Source: Candidatus Dormiibacterota bacterium (GTDB taxonomy: Bacteria; Chloroflexota; Dormibacteria; Aeolococcales; Aeolococcaceae). From it: DNA of 64,000 nucleotides. Position numbers and translations under genes: made by a program. Location of the stretch: NCBI GenBank assembly GCA_003153505.1, contig PLZA01000020.1, forward strand, positions 62,001 to 126,000, read 5' to 3'. The notes under the pieces are model-generated. The model did no database searches and was not told where the DNA came from. It saw only the letters and a list, made by a program, of their open reading frames with translations. Positions 47,184-55,395 of this stretch are shown piece by piece. How positions within the stretch are numbered: position 1 is the first letter of the stretch; the number at the start of each line of letters is the position of its first letter.

Positions 47184-48383
47184 ATGCAACTGTTCGACAC
47201 CGCCCGCCAGGAGGTGGTGCCCTTCGAGCCGCGGGGTGGACGGGTCGGCATCTACGTGTGCGGCATCACGCCGTACGACTCGGCGCACCTCGGTCACGCC
47301 TTCGTCTACCACGTGTTCGACGTGCTCCATCGCCGCTTCCGCGACGCCGGGCTCGGCGTCCGCAGCGTGCGCAACGTCACCGATGTCGACGACGACATCC
47401 TGCGCGTCGCGCGCGAGCGCGGTGTCGATTTCCGAGCGCTGGCCACCGAGCAGATCCGCATGTTCGACCACGACATGGCGGAGATCGGGCTCCTCCCCGT
47501 TGATGCGGCGCCGCGGGCGACCGAGCACGTGGAGGAGATGGTGGGCTGGATCGTCCGGCTCGTCGACGACGCTTACGCGTACGCCGTCGGCGGCTGGGTC
47601 TTCTTCGACTCCGGCATGTACCCGGACTACGGACGGCTGAGCCGTCTCGACCACCCGACCATGATCGAGCTCAGCCGCGAGCGTGGAGCCAACCCTGACG
47701 ACCCCCGGAAACGTCATCCCCTGGACTTCGTGCTCTGGCAGGCGTCCGCCCCCGGCGAGCCGAGCTGGCCCAGCCCGTGGGGTCAGGGCCGGCCCGGCTG
47801 GCACATCGAATGCACGGTCATGTCGACCGGAGCGCTCGGTCATCCCATCGACATCCACGGTGGTGGCGACGACCTGATCTTCCCCCACCACGAATCCGAG
47901 ATCGCCCAGGCCGAGGCCGCCGGCGTCGCGCCTTACGTCAGGCACTGGTCGCACGTGGCGATGGTCAACCACGAGGGCGAGAAGATGAGCAAGTCACTCG
48001 GTAATCTCGTCTTCGTCCGCGATCTGGTCCGGCGCGTGCCGGGCGCCGCCGTCCGTCTGCTCCTCGCGTCCCATCACTACCGCACATCCTGGACGTACGA
48101 CGACCACGAGGTCGACGCGGCCGCGGCTCGCCACCGCCGCTATGTGGCGGCGATGCAGGGTGGCGGCACGCTCAGCCATGAGGCTGCCCACGCGCACGAA
48201 CAGCGATTCTTCGAGCGTCTCGACGATGACCTCGACACGCCGGGCGCACTCGACGAGCTCGACGCCATCGCCGCCGAGCTCTCGAGTGGCAGCACCGGCG
48301 TCGCACCGGGCACCGAGGGTCAGCAGTTGCTCGGCAGGCTGCTGGGCGTTCTCGGGGCGGAGACCGAGGCTGTGCCGGCTTGA
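47184..48383 (+). CDS. Class I cysteine ligase of the MshC/cysteinyl-tRNA synthetase family, lacking an anticodon domain
   Basis: 399 aa. HUP catalytic core with HLGH (residues 35-38) as HIGH motif, KMSKS at 267-271, and zinc ligands Cys26 (YVCGITPYD), Cys in WHIECTVMS and His in FPHHESE, so it activates cysteine. Two readings compete. [29 protein letters not shown] and the short C terminus without an anticodon-binding domain resemble MshC, which joins Cys to GlcN-inositol in mycothiol synthesis. [12 protein letters not shown] and EKMSKSLGN resemble CysRS. If no other CysRS gene exists in the genome, it must charge tRNA-Cys. The ATG follows a TAGAAT box. Confidence 0.85.
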   Translation: MQLFDTARQEVVPFEPRGGRVGIYVCGITPYDSAHLGHAFVYHVFDVLHRRFRDAGLGVRSVRNVTDVDDDILRVARERGVDFRALATEQIRMFDHDMAEIGLLPVDAAPRATEHVEEMVGWIVRLVDDAYAYAVGGWVFFDSGMYPDYGRLSRLDHPTMIELSRERGANPDDPRKRHPLDFVLWQASAPGEPSWPSPWGQGRPGWHIECTVMSTGALGHPIDIHGGGDDLIFPHHESEIAQAEAAGVAPYVRHWSHVAMVNHEGEKMSKSLGNLVFVRDLVRRVPGAAVRLLLASHHYRTSWTYDDHEVDAAAARHRRYVAAMQGGGTLSHEAAHAHEQRFFERLDDDLDTPGALDELDAIAAELSSGSTGVAPGTEGQQLLGRLLGVLGAETEAVPA

Positions 48384-48387
48384 GCGG

Positions 48388-49083
48388 TCAGCGGCCCCAG
48401 GGCGCGCGGTCGCCGCGGGCGCGGAAACGGAGCACTGCTCCGGAGATGTTCTCCTCGAGGAAGCGGTAGAACAGCTGCCGCTGCGACACGTCGATGGCGG
48501 CCTCGACCTCCTGGCCCTCGCGACGGCGCGCGATCCACGGGGGAACGCCGTCGGCGACCATCTCGGTGCCGACGCGGACGTGCACCAGCGAGTCGTTGTC
48601 CTCGCTCACGTGCACGGTCACCTTGAGGATCAGGCCGGTGTGCTCGACGATCCGCCAGCTCCGTTCCCAGCGAGCCTTGCGAGCCGGGTCGTGAGCCAGA
48701 CGGACGGATTCGTCGACGATGACGCTCTCACCGCTCCGGGCCGTGCGGCCCAGGAGGCGGCGGATGCTCTGATCGAGATCACGAGCGATCCAGTTGACGA
48801 GCGACGGGGCGCGATCGTTGAGGTCGGGGAATCCGTTGGGGTCCTTGGCCAGCTCGCCGATTGCCTGCACGGTCCCGGCATGGCGGCGGCAGTAGCTGAT
48901 GCCCGCGAAACTCACGCTGTGGGCCACGCAGAACGCCGCATGGCACTGGCGCCCGCGGCGGTCCCGATAGGCGCAGAGCTGCGCGCTGGTGCTCGTGCAG
49001 CCTCGGAGGGAGCAGTGCAGCGCAGTGCCCACGACAACGCCGTTGCCGGTGTTCTGCGGGCTCGGTTGGAACAAGGTGGTCAT
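48388..49083 (-). CDS. Uncharacterised protein with an N-terminal Cys/His zinc-binding-like module
   Basis: 231 aa, no family recognised. Residues 23-68 hold six Cys (24, 29, 37, 47, 52, 65) and four His (23, 48, 55, 68). The spacing C-x4-C-x7-C-x9-C-x4-C-x2-H-x9-C-x2-H would suit two zinc sites in a cross-brace or treble-clef arrangement, like AN1 or B-box fingers. Residues 80-231 look like a mixed alpha/beta domain with many charged residues (WERSWRIVEH, VHVRVGTEMV, RQLFYRFLEEN). GGAG lies 8 bases before the ATG. It is convergent with the ligase gene and downstream of DAHP synthase. Function cannot be assigned. Confidence 0.7.
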   Translation of the reverse strand: MTTLFQPSPQNTGNGVVVGTALHCSLRGCTSTSAQLCAYRDRRGRQCHAAFCVAHSVSFAGISYCRRHAGTVQAIGELAKDPNGFPDLNDRAPSLVNWIARDLDQSIRRLLGRTARSGESVIVDESVRLAHDPARKARWERSWRIVEHTGLILKVTVHVSEDNDSLVHVRVGTEMVADGVPPWIARRREGQEVEAAIDVSQRQLFYRFLEENISGAVLRFRARGDRAPWGR

Positions 49084-49107
49084 CGGCGGAACTCCACGGG
49101 GACGATC

Positions 49108-50160
49108 CTACCCCGGGGTTGCCGCCCGCATCGGTGACGGAGCTGTTGCGACCTGTCGATCCAGTGCGACGGCCAGGCGGCGCAGTGATCCCATCAGCTC
49201 GGCGAACGCGGCCGGCGTCAGGGACTGCGCACCGTCACTCAGCGCGTTCTCGGGATCGGGATGCACCTCGATCATGAGGCCGTCGGCGCCCGCGGCGAGG
49301 GCGGCGCGCGCCATCGGCGGCACCAGCGGACGGTGGCCCGTGGCGTGGGAGGGGTCGACGATCACCGGCAGGTGCGACAGCGACTTGACGACCGGAACGG
49401 CGCTCAGGTCGAGCGTGTTGCGGGTGGCCGCCTCGAAGGTGCGGATACCGCGCTCGCAGAGGACCACGTTCGGGTTGCCGTGCGCCACGACGTACTCGGC
49501 GGCGAGCAGCCACTCCTCGATCGTATTGCTGAGGCCGCGCTTCAGCAATACCGGCCGGCGCGCCCCCCCGACCGCCTCGAGCAGCGCGAAGTTCTGTGCG
49601 TTGCGGGTCCCGACCTGGAGCATGTCGGCGAACTCCGACACGAGCTCGACGTCTGCCGGGGTGAGCACCTCGGTGACCACCGGCAAGCCGGTCACCTCGC
49701 GTGCTTCGGCGAGGTGGCGCAGCCCGTCGAGGCCGAGACCTCGAAACGAGTACGGCGATGAGCGAGGCTTGAACGCGCCGCCGCGGAACATGGTCGCGCC
49801 GGCGTCGGCGACGTCGCGGGCCGTCGCGAGCACCTGCTCGCGGCTCTCGACTGCGCAGGGACCGGCGATGACCACGAACGACCCGTCACCGACGTTCACG
49901 CCCGACACATCGACCACCGTGGGTTCAGGATGCCACTCACGGGTGACCTGCTTGTACGGCTTGCTCACCGGAATCGCGTCGACGACGCCCGGAAGGTCGC
50001 AGATCGCGTCGCGAATCGACCCCGGATTGCTGCCCAGGACGCCGATCGCCAGGCGGTCTGCGCCGGGGAGCTCGATCGGCTCGAAACCGCGCTCGCGCAC
50101 GTGCTTGATGACGTTGGCGACCTGGGCGGGAGTCGCCTGCACGTTCATGAGGACCAGCAT
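49108..50160 (-). CDS. aroF: 3-deoxy-7-phosphoheptulonate (DAHP) synthase, type I-beta
   Basis: 350 aa. First step of the shikimate pathway: phosphoenolpyruvate plus erythrose 4-phosphate. The N-terminal ferredoxin-like regulatory domain (about 1-70; [18 protein letters not shown]) marks the AroA-beta subgroup seen in Thermotoga. The barrel has [57 protein letters not shown] and [15 protein letters not shown], covering the PEP and metal sites. TAGGAT ends 6 bases before the ATG. Confidence 0.96.
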   Translation of the reverse strand: MLVLMNVQATPAQVANVIKHVRERGFEPIELPGADRLAIGVLGSNPGSIRDAICDLPGVVDAIPVSKPYKQVTREWHPEPTVVDVSGVNVGDGSFVVIAGPCAVESREQVLATARDVADAGATMFRGGAFKPRSSPYSFRGLGLDGLRHLAEAREVTGLPVVTEVLTPADVELVSEFADMLQVGTRNAQNFALLEAVGGARRPVLLKRGLSNTIEEWLLAAEYVVAHGNPNVVLCERGIRTFEAATRNTLDLSAVPVVKSLSHLPVIVDPSHATGHRPLVPPMARAALAAGADGLMIEVHPDPENALSDGAQSLTPAAFAELMGSLRRLAVALDRQVATAPSPMRAATPG

Positions 50161-50166
50161 CGCCTG

Positions 50167-50172
50167 ATCCTA
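50167..50172 (-). promoter_or_regulatory. Candidate -10 box (TAGGAT) for DAHP synthase
   Basis: On the minus strand TAGGAT ends 6 bases before the ATG at 50160. No Shine-Dalgarno sequence; no -35 at proper spacing. Leaderless-type start. Confidence 0.4.
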
Positions 50173-50185
50173 CGAGAAGCAGGGG

Positions 50186-50770
50186 TCAAGTCCACGTCCA
50201 GCTGTTCAGGATCTCCTGCAACCCCGTCGCGTCCTGCGCGAAGTCGGCCTGCGCGGTGGTGAGCACGATCGTGTAGCTGTTGCCGGCCTGGTTGAGCACC
50301 ATCTCCTCGGTCTCCTGGCCGGCGCCGGCCGTGGGGGTGACCACAAACGTCATCACGACGCCGGAGACGGCGCCGACGTTGACCGGCTCTGCCTGGCTCA
50401 CGCCGGTCGCGCCCGGCGGGACGTTGCTCGTCAGGTACTGGCCCAACTGGTCGTCGGCGACGGGCTGCGGCGTGGTTCTCGCGACGACGACGCCATGGTC
50501 CGGAGCGGCAAGCAGCATGAGGACCGGGCCGCTGCCGTTCAGCGCGGCGATCGCGCTTTGATTGGTCGTCTGGTTCTGCCAGCCGGCGGGAATGTCGGTG
50601 CGAAATCCGGCAGCGGCGAATGGTTGTGCCGACGCAGTCGGCGCCGGTGCCGACGACGTGCTCGAGCTCGGGGTCACCGTCGTCCTCGGGGCCCCGCACG
50701 CCGTGATCGTCAGGGTCGCGATGCATGCGGTTGCCGCCAGGGCGCGCGCGCAGGGGGATGGCAGATGCAC
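50186..50770 (-). CDS. Predicted lipoprotein, unknown function
   Basis: 194 aa from GTG 50770. A signal peptide ends in the lipobox TITAC (Cys25), followed by a Ser/Thr/Pro linker and an alpha/beta domain (about 55-194) with FRTDIPAGWQNQTT and LNQAGNSYTIVLTT. This resembles small LpqN/PsbP-like lipoproteins in which 'ips-GW' begins the domain, but the match is weak. The longer frame to 50839 would overlap the divergent GNAT gene and put charged residues before the signal. Anchored outside the membrane; role unknown. Confidence 0.7.
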   Translation of the reverse strand: MHLPSPCARALAATACIATLTITACGAPRTTVTPSSSTSSAPAPTASAQPFAAAGFRTDIPAGWQNQTTNQSAIAALNGSGPVLMLLAAPDHGVVVARTTPQPVADDQLGQYLTSNVPPGATGVSQAEPVNVGAVSGVVMTFVVTPTAGAGQETEEMVLNQAGNSYTIVLTTAQADFAQDATGLQEILNSWTWT

Positions 50771-50832
50771 GGTACCGAGGATAGCCGAGCGATCCCGCCT
50801 GAGCCGGTGCCGATGCGAGGACAATCCCACGC

Positions 50833-51657
50833 ATGGCAACGCGCTCCGCCCTTCGTGTCACGCGCCTGGCGCCGGTACATGCCGGGCAACTCACCGCCCT
50901 CGTCGACCGTGAGCCCGTGACCAATGTGTATCTGCGCAGCGAGCTGCGCCTCGGCTTCGAGGCGGGCGACTGGTGGGGCGCGTTCGAGGAGGACGAGCTG
51001 ACCTCTGTTGCGCTCGGATGGTCGCTGGTGGTGCCGTACATCCCTGACCTCGAGGCCGCACCACCGCTCGCGCAGGCGCTGAGCGCGGGCGCCCAACCGC
51101 GCATGCTCGTCGGCCACAGGGCGTCGGTGATGGCGCTGCACAACGCGTTTCGCCCGCCGCGGACGGCGCGGGAGTTGCGCGATCCTCAGCCGCTGATGGT
51201 CCTCGATCGTGGCGATCTGCGCGGGACGCCGTCCGACGAGGTCCGGCTCTCGAGGCGGAGCGACCTCGACTCGCTGATCGTCGCCGCGGCGCGGATGCAT
51301 CGCGAGGAAATGGGCGTCGACCCACTCGCGGTCGACGCACCCGCGTGGCGGATGCGCATGTTGAGCCTCATCGAGCGGCACTGGAGCTGGGTCTGGATGC
51401 GCGGCCACGAGGTGCTCTTCAAAGCAGAGCTCTCCGCGTGGACACCTGAAGTCGTGCAGATCCAGGGCGTGTACACCGCACCCCCGTATCGTGGCCAGGG
51501 AGTCGCGCGCGCGGGCCTGGCCGCTGTGTGCAGCGACGTCTTCCGGGAGGTGCCGCGCTGCAGCCTCTACGTCAACCAGTACAACGTGATTGCGCAGCGG
51601 GTGTACGAGCGCCTCGGCTTCACCACGGCGGACGAGTTCGCCACAGTGATGTACTAG
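50833..51657 (+). CDS. GNAT-family acetyltransferase with N-terminal DUF4081-like domain
   Basis: 274 aa. The first half (about 1-130; VTNVYLRSELRLGFEAGDWWGAFE, LVGHRASVMAL) looks like a DUF4081-type, degenerate GNAT lobe. The second half is a full GNAT domain with VQIQGVYTAPPYRGQGVARAGLAAVC (acetyl-CoA loop R-G-Q-G-V-A) and LYVNQYNVIAQRVYERLGF. Substrate unknown. GACAAT ends 7 bases before the ATG. The SRPBCC and sigma-like genes follow closely on the same strand. Confidence 0.88.
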   Translation: MATRSALRVTRLAPVHAGQLTALVDREPVTNVYLRSELRLGFEAGDWWGAFEEDELTSVALGWSLVVPYIPDLEAAPPLAQALSAGAQPRMLVGHRASVMALHNAFRPPRTARELRDPQPLMVLDRGDLRGTPSDEVRLSRRSDLDSLIVAAARMHREEMGVDPLAVDAPAWRMRMLSLIERHWSWVWMRGHEVLFKAELSAWTPEVVQIQGVYTAPPYRGQGVARAGLAAVCSDVFREVPRCSLYVNQYNVIAQRVYERLGFTTADEFATVMY

Positions 51658-51667
51658 GCAGCAGCGC

Positions 51668-52126
51668 ATGATCCAGACACGAGCCGACGTCACCCTGCCG
51701 GTCCCTCCCGAGGAGGCGTTTGCCGTCGTCGCGGACATCGAGCACGCGGACTGGCTGCCTGCCATCCGCCGGCTGCGCCACATCGGCGGGCCGTCCAGCG
51801 GCGTCGGCGCCCGCTACGAGGTCGAGGCGGGGCTGGTCGGCCGCCATCTTCGCGGGGTGCTGGTCTGTACGGAGCTGACCCCGCCGAAGCACGTCGTTCT
51901 GACGCTCGAGGAAGGTTTGGAATTGACCCTCGAGGTCACCATTCGCAAGGTGGTCGGCGGTTGCATGGTCGTGATGTCTGCGCGGTATTCGGTGAGCGGC
52001 CGTGCCTTCGCCGGCGCGGTGGAGCTGGCGTCGCAGGGCCACGCGCGCCGCGAGACCGCCCGCGCCTGCGAGCAGCTCGCCGCGCGCTTCGGCCGCAAGG
52101 ACGATCTGGAGAGTGCTGCACGATGA
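51668..52126 (+). CDS. SRPBCC-family (START-like) protein
   Basis: 152 aa. Typical polyketide-cyclase/dehydrase-type fold: VTLPVPPEEAFAVVADIEHADWLPAIRRLRHIGG (strand-helix-helix), GARYEVEAG, GRHLRGVLVCTELTPPKHVVL. Such proteins bind hydrophobic ligands in a deep pocket. It is 10 bases after the GNAT gene, and its stop overlaps the ATG of the sigma-like gene (ATGA), so the two are translationally coupled, an odd pairing. A ligand-sensing partner role is possible but not shown. Confidence 0.85.
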   Translation: MIQTRADVTLPVPPEEAFAVVADIEHADWLPAIRRLRHIGGPSSGVGARYEVEAGLVGRHLRGVLVCTELTPPKHVVLTLEEGLELTLEVTIRKVVGGCMVVMSARYSVSGRAFAGAVELASQGHARRETARACEQLAARFGRKDDLESAAR

Positions 52127-52698
52127 CCCGGAGCGAGCTGAGCGACCGCGAGATACTGGATGCGAAGGTCCAGTCGTTGCCGCCACTCGACGAGCCCGCG
52201 ATCGCGCGGCTGCTTGCTGAGGTACGCGTTCACGGCAGAGGGCCCGCCCTCGACGAGCTGGTCGAGCATCAGCTTGCAGGGATCATCGAACTCGCCGAGG
52301 CCCGGCATGGGAAGGGCGTCGAAGTCGGCGATCTCACCCAGGAGGGGACGATCGCGGGCGTGGTCGCCGTGATCGAATATGCCGGCCAGGGAGGCCCGGC
52401 GGGCAGTCTCGAGCGGTTCGTCAGCCGGCTCGTGGCCTCGCACATGGACGACACCATCGAGCTTGCCGCGATCGAGCGCGCCGGCGATGAGGCGTTCGTC
52501 CGCGACACCGAGATCTACGAGGCCGCAGAGGTCCGGACCCGTCACGAGCTCGGCAGGAACCCCACCGTGGTCGAGCTGGCCGCGGAGCTGGGCTGGCCCG
52601 AGGAGCGCGTGTCGATCGTGGGCGCCATGCTCAACGAGGCCCGCGCTCGATACGACAGCGAGATCGTCGAGTTCCTCGACGACATCGACGAGGAATAG
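52123..52698 (+). CDS. Sigma-70-like protein with regions 2.1-2.2 and 3 but no region 4
   Basis: 191 aa. Residues 46-87 (LVEHQLAGIIELAEARHGKG, then VEVGDLTQEGTIAGVVAVIE) align by eye with sigma regions 2.1-2.2, which bind the beta' clamp helices. The part where region 2.3-2.4 normally has Trp/Tyr-rich FSTYATWWIRQAI reads GSLERFVSRLVASHMDDTIE, so the -10 melting residues are lost. Residues 136-170 (HELGRNPTVVELAAELGWPE...) match region 3. An acidic tail EFLDDIDEE ends the protein where region 4 should start. It may bind RNA polymerase without promoter recognition. ATGA overlap with the SRPBCC gene. Confidence 0.75.
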   Translation: MTRSELSDREILDAKVQSLPPLDEPAIARLLAEVRVHGRGPALDELVEHQLAGIIELAEARHGKGVEVGDLTQEGTIAGVVAVIEYAGQGGPAGSLERFVSRLVASHMDDTIELAAIERAGDEAFVRDTEIYEAAEVRTRHELGRNPTVVELAAELGWPEERVSIVGAMLNEARARYDSEIVEFLDDIDEE

Positions 52699-52736
52699 GC
52701 CGCCGGTTCTCGAGGGTGGTCATGGCCGACTCTGAC

Positions 52737-53945
52737 TCACCGGCGCAGGTCGTCGCCACGCCAGTCGAGGTCGTGCAGCCCGTCGCCGGTGCCCCGCCGG
52801 ATGGCGGACTGTCCGAAGCGCTGACGCAAGCGGTCGAGGGTGTGGTCGATCCGGTCGTTCACCGGCTGGTCGAACAGGTCCAGCTGAGGCGCTTCGGCGA
52901 GGCCGGTCACGCCCACCCCGAGCAGGCGCACCGCGTCGCCCGTCCACGCGGCGTCGAGCAGTGCCAGCGCGGCGTCGCGAACGGCCGTGTCGGTCGCCGT
53001 GGAGGACGCCAGCGTCTCCTGGCGCGTGATCGTGGTGAAGTCCGAGTAGCGGAGTTTCAGGGTGATGGTCCTGGCCGTCCACCCACCGGTGCGCAGGCGG
53101 GCGCCGACGTCGCCGGCGAGTTCGGCAATGCGCGCGCGGAGGGCCTCACGCTGGGCGACGTCACGCGCGAAGGTCTCCTCGCGAGAAACGCTTCGGGGCG
53201 CACCGGGGATGGTGACCGGCGCCGTATCGATCCCCCGGGCGCGTTCCCACAAAGACACGCCGGAGGCGCGGCCGACCCGTCGTTGCACGGTGTCGAGGGG
53301 CAGGGCGGCGAGCTGTCCGAGCGTCGAGATGCCGAGCCCGCTCAGCGCGCGTTCCGCAGCCGGCCCCAGGCCGGGCAGGCGGCGCAAGGGGAGCGGTGCC
53401 AGGAACGACGCCTCGTCGCCGGGTTCCACAACCACGAAGCCCCTGGGTTTGCGCAGATCCGACGCGATCTTGGCGACGGTCTTGCAGGTCGACACGCCGA
53501 ATGACGCGTGCAGACCGGCAGTGGCGAGGATACGGTCGCGAATCTCGCCTGCAATGTGCTCCGACGTGCCGAAAAGGCGGGTCGAGCCGGTGACCTCGAG
53601 AAAGGCCTCGTCGAGCGAGAGAGGCTCGATCAGTGGTGTGTAGTCGCGAGCGATGTCGAAGACGGTCTTCGACGCGTCCCGATAGGCCCGAAAGTCCACC
53701 GGCACCACGATCGCCCGTGGACACAAACGGAGCGCCGTGCGCAGTGGCATCGCCGAATGGACGCCGAAGGCGCGAGCCTCGTACGAGGCGGCGCTGACCA
53801 CGCCACGGTTCAGCAGCGCGGTGCCGTCACCCGCCGGCGCCCCGCCGACGATCACCGGGAGTCCGCGCAACTCCGGCCGGCGCAACTGCTCGACGGATGC
53901 ATAGAACGCGTCGAGGTCGAGATGAATGATCGCCCGGTGCGTCAC
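52737..53945 (-). CDS. dinB: DNA polymerase IV (Y family)
   Basis: 402 aa translesion polymerase. Catalytic motifs IIHLDLDAFYASVEQ (near 7-20) and SLDEAFLEVTG (near 112) hold the metal-binding acidic residues; the thumb helix-hairpin-helix is LRRLPGLGPAAERALSGLG; the little finger is at about 240-345. LDLFDQP late in the chain resembles the beta-clamp binding box (QLxLF). GTG start with GGAGGG about 8 bases upstream. No lexA-type SOS box was seen upstream. Confidence 0.95.
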   Translation of the reverse strand: MTHRAIIHLDLDAFYASVEQLRRPELRGLPVIVGGAPAGDGTALLNRGVVSAASYEARAFGVHSAMPLRTALRLCPRAIVVPVDFRAYRDASKTVFDIARDYTPLIEPLSLDEAFLEVTGSTRLFGTSEHIAGEIRDRILATAGLHASFGVSTCKTVAKIASDLRKPRGFVVVEPGDEASFLAPLPLRRLPGLGPAAERALSGLGISTLGQLAALPLDTVQRRVGRASGVSLWERARGIDTAPVTIPGAPRSVSREETFARDVAQREALRARIAELAGDVGARLRTGGWTARTITLKLRYSDFTTITRQETLASSTATDTAVRDAALALLDAAWTGDAVRLLGVGVTGLAEAPQLDLFDQPVNDRIDHTLDRLRQRFGQSAIRRGTGDGLHDLDWRGDDLRR

Positions 53946-53969
53946 GACCGCACCCTCCGGGCCGCGGCT

Positions 53970-54221
53970 TCAGCTGCCGGTGTGCTGCCTCCACTCATCG
54001 ATGTCCGCCTCACGCACGTAGCCTGCGCGAATCATCAGTTCCATGTATGGAACTGCCAGATGCGGCGCGGCGCGACGCAACACCCACGGCGGTGGATTGT
54101 CCTTGTTCTTGTTCACGCTCTGATAGAAGTAGATCTGATTCAGATCGCACAGAAGGGCAAGCCGGTGCAAGGAAATCCCCCTCTCCGCGCACCGTTCTTT
54201 GACGTACTCCTTGAACTCCAC
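53970..54221 (-). CDS. Small XRE-type helix-turn-helix protein
   Basis: 83 aa. Helical throughout: EFKEYVKERCAERGISLHRLALLCDLNQIYFYQSVNKN is an XRE-like HTH in which the recognition helix would be near NQIYFYQSV, then NPPPWVLRRAAPHLAVPYMELMIRAGYV, the usual trailing helices of Cro/CI-like proteins. It is probably a dimeric DNA-binding regulator; target unknown. GTG start. It begins 2 bases after the HAD stop, and a TATACT box (54237-54232, minus strand) within the HAD 3' end is 10 bases upstream, so it may have its own promoter. Confidence 0.8.
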   Translation of the reverse strand: MEFKEYVKERCAERGISLHRLALLCDLNQIYFYQSVNKNKDNPPPWVLRRAAPHLAVPYMELMIRAGYVREADIDEWRQHTGS

Positions 54222-54223
54222 GC

Positions 54224-54985
54224 TTAGCCCCAGTATATGCCCATGTTCCGGAGCGCACCGGGCAATTCTCGAAGCACCGCAATCACCGCGTCAGCCTCGC
54301 CGGAACCCTGCTGTCCGCCCCTGCTGAGGAGCACCGCGCGCATTCCCGCCGCGTGCGCGCCGGCGATGTCGGCAGCTTCGCTATCGCCCACCATGACCGT
54401 GCGATCGGCGGCCGTCCCCAGGTTCCGCCTTGCCGCCTCGAAGATTCGGGGCGAGGGCTTGCGCCACCCGATGGCTGCGGAGAACGTGACGGCGTCGAGG
54501 TGGGTGTCGAGCCCGAGAAACGCGAGCTGTCCATGCAGCGATTCAAGGCGATATGGCGCATTCGAGCACAGGCCCACGCGGATGCCCTTCTGGCGGAAGG
54601 CGTCGAGCACGGGCAGGGTGTCAGGGTCGACGTGCGCCCCGCGCCACCACGCCTCCTGCTCGATGCGCAACACCTCGTCGAGCAGCGCGACATCAAGTGC
54701 AACACCCGCGTCCGAATAGGCGCGGAGGGATACGGCGACGGGGTCGATCTCGTCAAGGGCGCCGCTCGCCTGGTGGTCGAGGATCTCCCGCTCGACGCGG
54801 CCCTGGACGGTGCGAACGATTTGCCGCGAAGGGACCACGAGTCCTGACGCCGCGAGGACCGCGAGAATGCGCGCCTCCGCCTCCGCGAGCGCCGTAACCG
54901 GCCGGCTGAATTCGACCAGGGTCTCGCCGTAGTCGAAGAGGACGCCATCGATCCCTCGCGTCCGCCCTTCCTCGACGCTGGTCAC
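54224..54985 (-). CDS. HAD-superfamily hydrolase
   Basis: 253 aa. Motif I DGVLFDYGETL (nucleophile Asp, second catalytic position Tyr-Gly-Glu instead of the usual D-x-D), motif II LCSNAPY, motif III Lys in GWRKPSP, motif IV VMVGDSEAADIAGAHAAGM. A helical cap is inserted between I and II. The DYGET form of motif I, where the second Asp is replaced by Gly, is known in some HAD subgroups and may change phosphatase activity. GTG start in a GTGA overlap with the RGG-tail gene. Confidence 0.88.
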   Translation of the reverse strand: MTSVEEGRTRGIDGVLFDYGETLVEFSRPVTALAEAEARILAVLAASGLVVPSRQIVRTVQGRVEREILDHQASGALDEIDPVAVSLRAYSDAGVALDVALLDEVLRIEQEAWWRGAHVDPDTLPVLDAFRQKGIRVGLCSNAPYRLESLHGQLAFLGLDTHLDAVTFSAAIGWRKPSPRIFEAARRNLGTAADRTVMVGDSEAADIAGAHAAGMRAVLLSRGGQQGSGEADAVIAVLRELPGALRNMGIYWG

Positions 54986-55395
54986 GCGGGCGCGCCACCT
55001 CCACCACCGCCGCCACCCCCACGACCGCCTCGTCCGCCGCGCCGCTTGCGGCCGCCCTGCCAGCGACGCTTCGGTCGTTTGCCGGCGGTCCGCGGTGCGG
55101 GCGACAGCGTCTCGAGGTAGGCCTCGCCGGGGTGGGGTTCGTTGGGATGACCCGCACGAGCCCCGGGCGAAGCCGCAACCCGCGCCTCGAACTCGGCAAG
55201 GACCGCTTCCAGGGGCCGCTTGTCGCTCGACGACGGCGGCGCCGCCGTCTCCGCCCATGGCTGAGACTTCGGGCTCGCCTCGGCGGCGAGGATGTCGCTG
55301 CCCGGAATCTCCGGCACCGCGTCGAGGACCGACTCGATGGCGCGAGCGATCAGCCGGTCCGCCTCGATGGGATCCTGGAGCGGCCGATCAGCCAT
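54982..55395 (-). CDS. Uncharacterised small protein with C-terminal Arg/Gly-rich (RGG-like) tail
   Basis: 137 aa. The first 40 residues are helical and acidic (DPIEADRLIARAIESVLDAV), the middle is Pro/Ala/Ser-rich, and the last 30 are basic then almost pure glycine (RPKRRWQGGRKRRGGRGG followed by nine Gly). Such RGG-type tails usually bind RNA non-specifically. ATG 55395 overlaps the Nudix stop by 8 bases, and its stop overlaps the HAD GTG, so it is translated between two phosphohydrolases. No family recognised. Confidence 0.65.
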   Translation of the reverse strand: MADRPLQDPIEADRLIARAIESVLDAVPEIPGSDILAAEASPKSQPWAETAAPPSSSDKRPLEAVLAEFEARVAASPGARAGHPNEPHPGEAYLETLSPAPRTAGKRPKRRWQGGRKRRGGRGGRGGGGGGGGGAPA

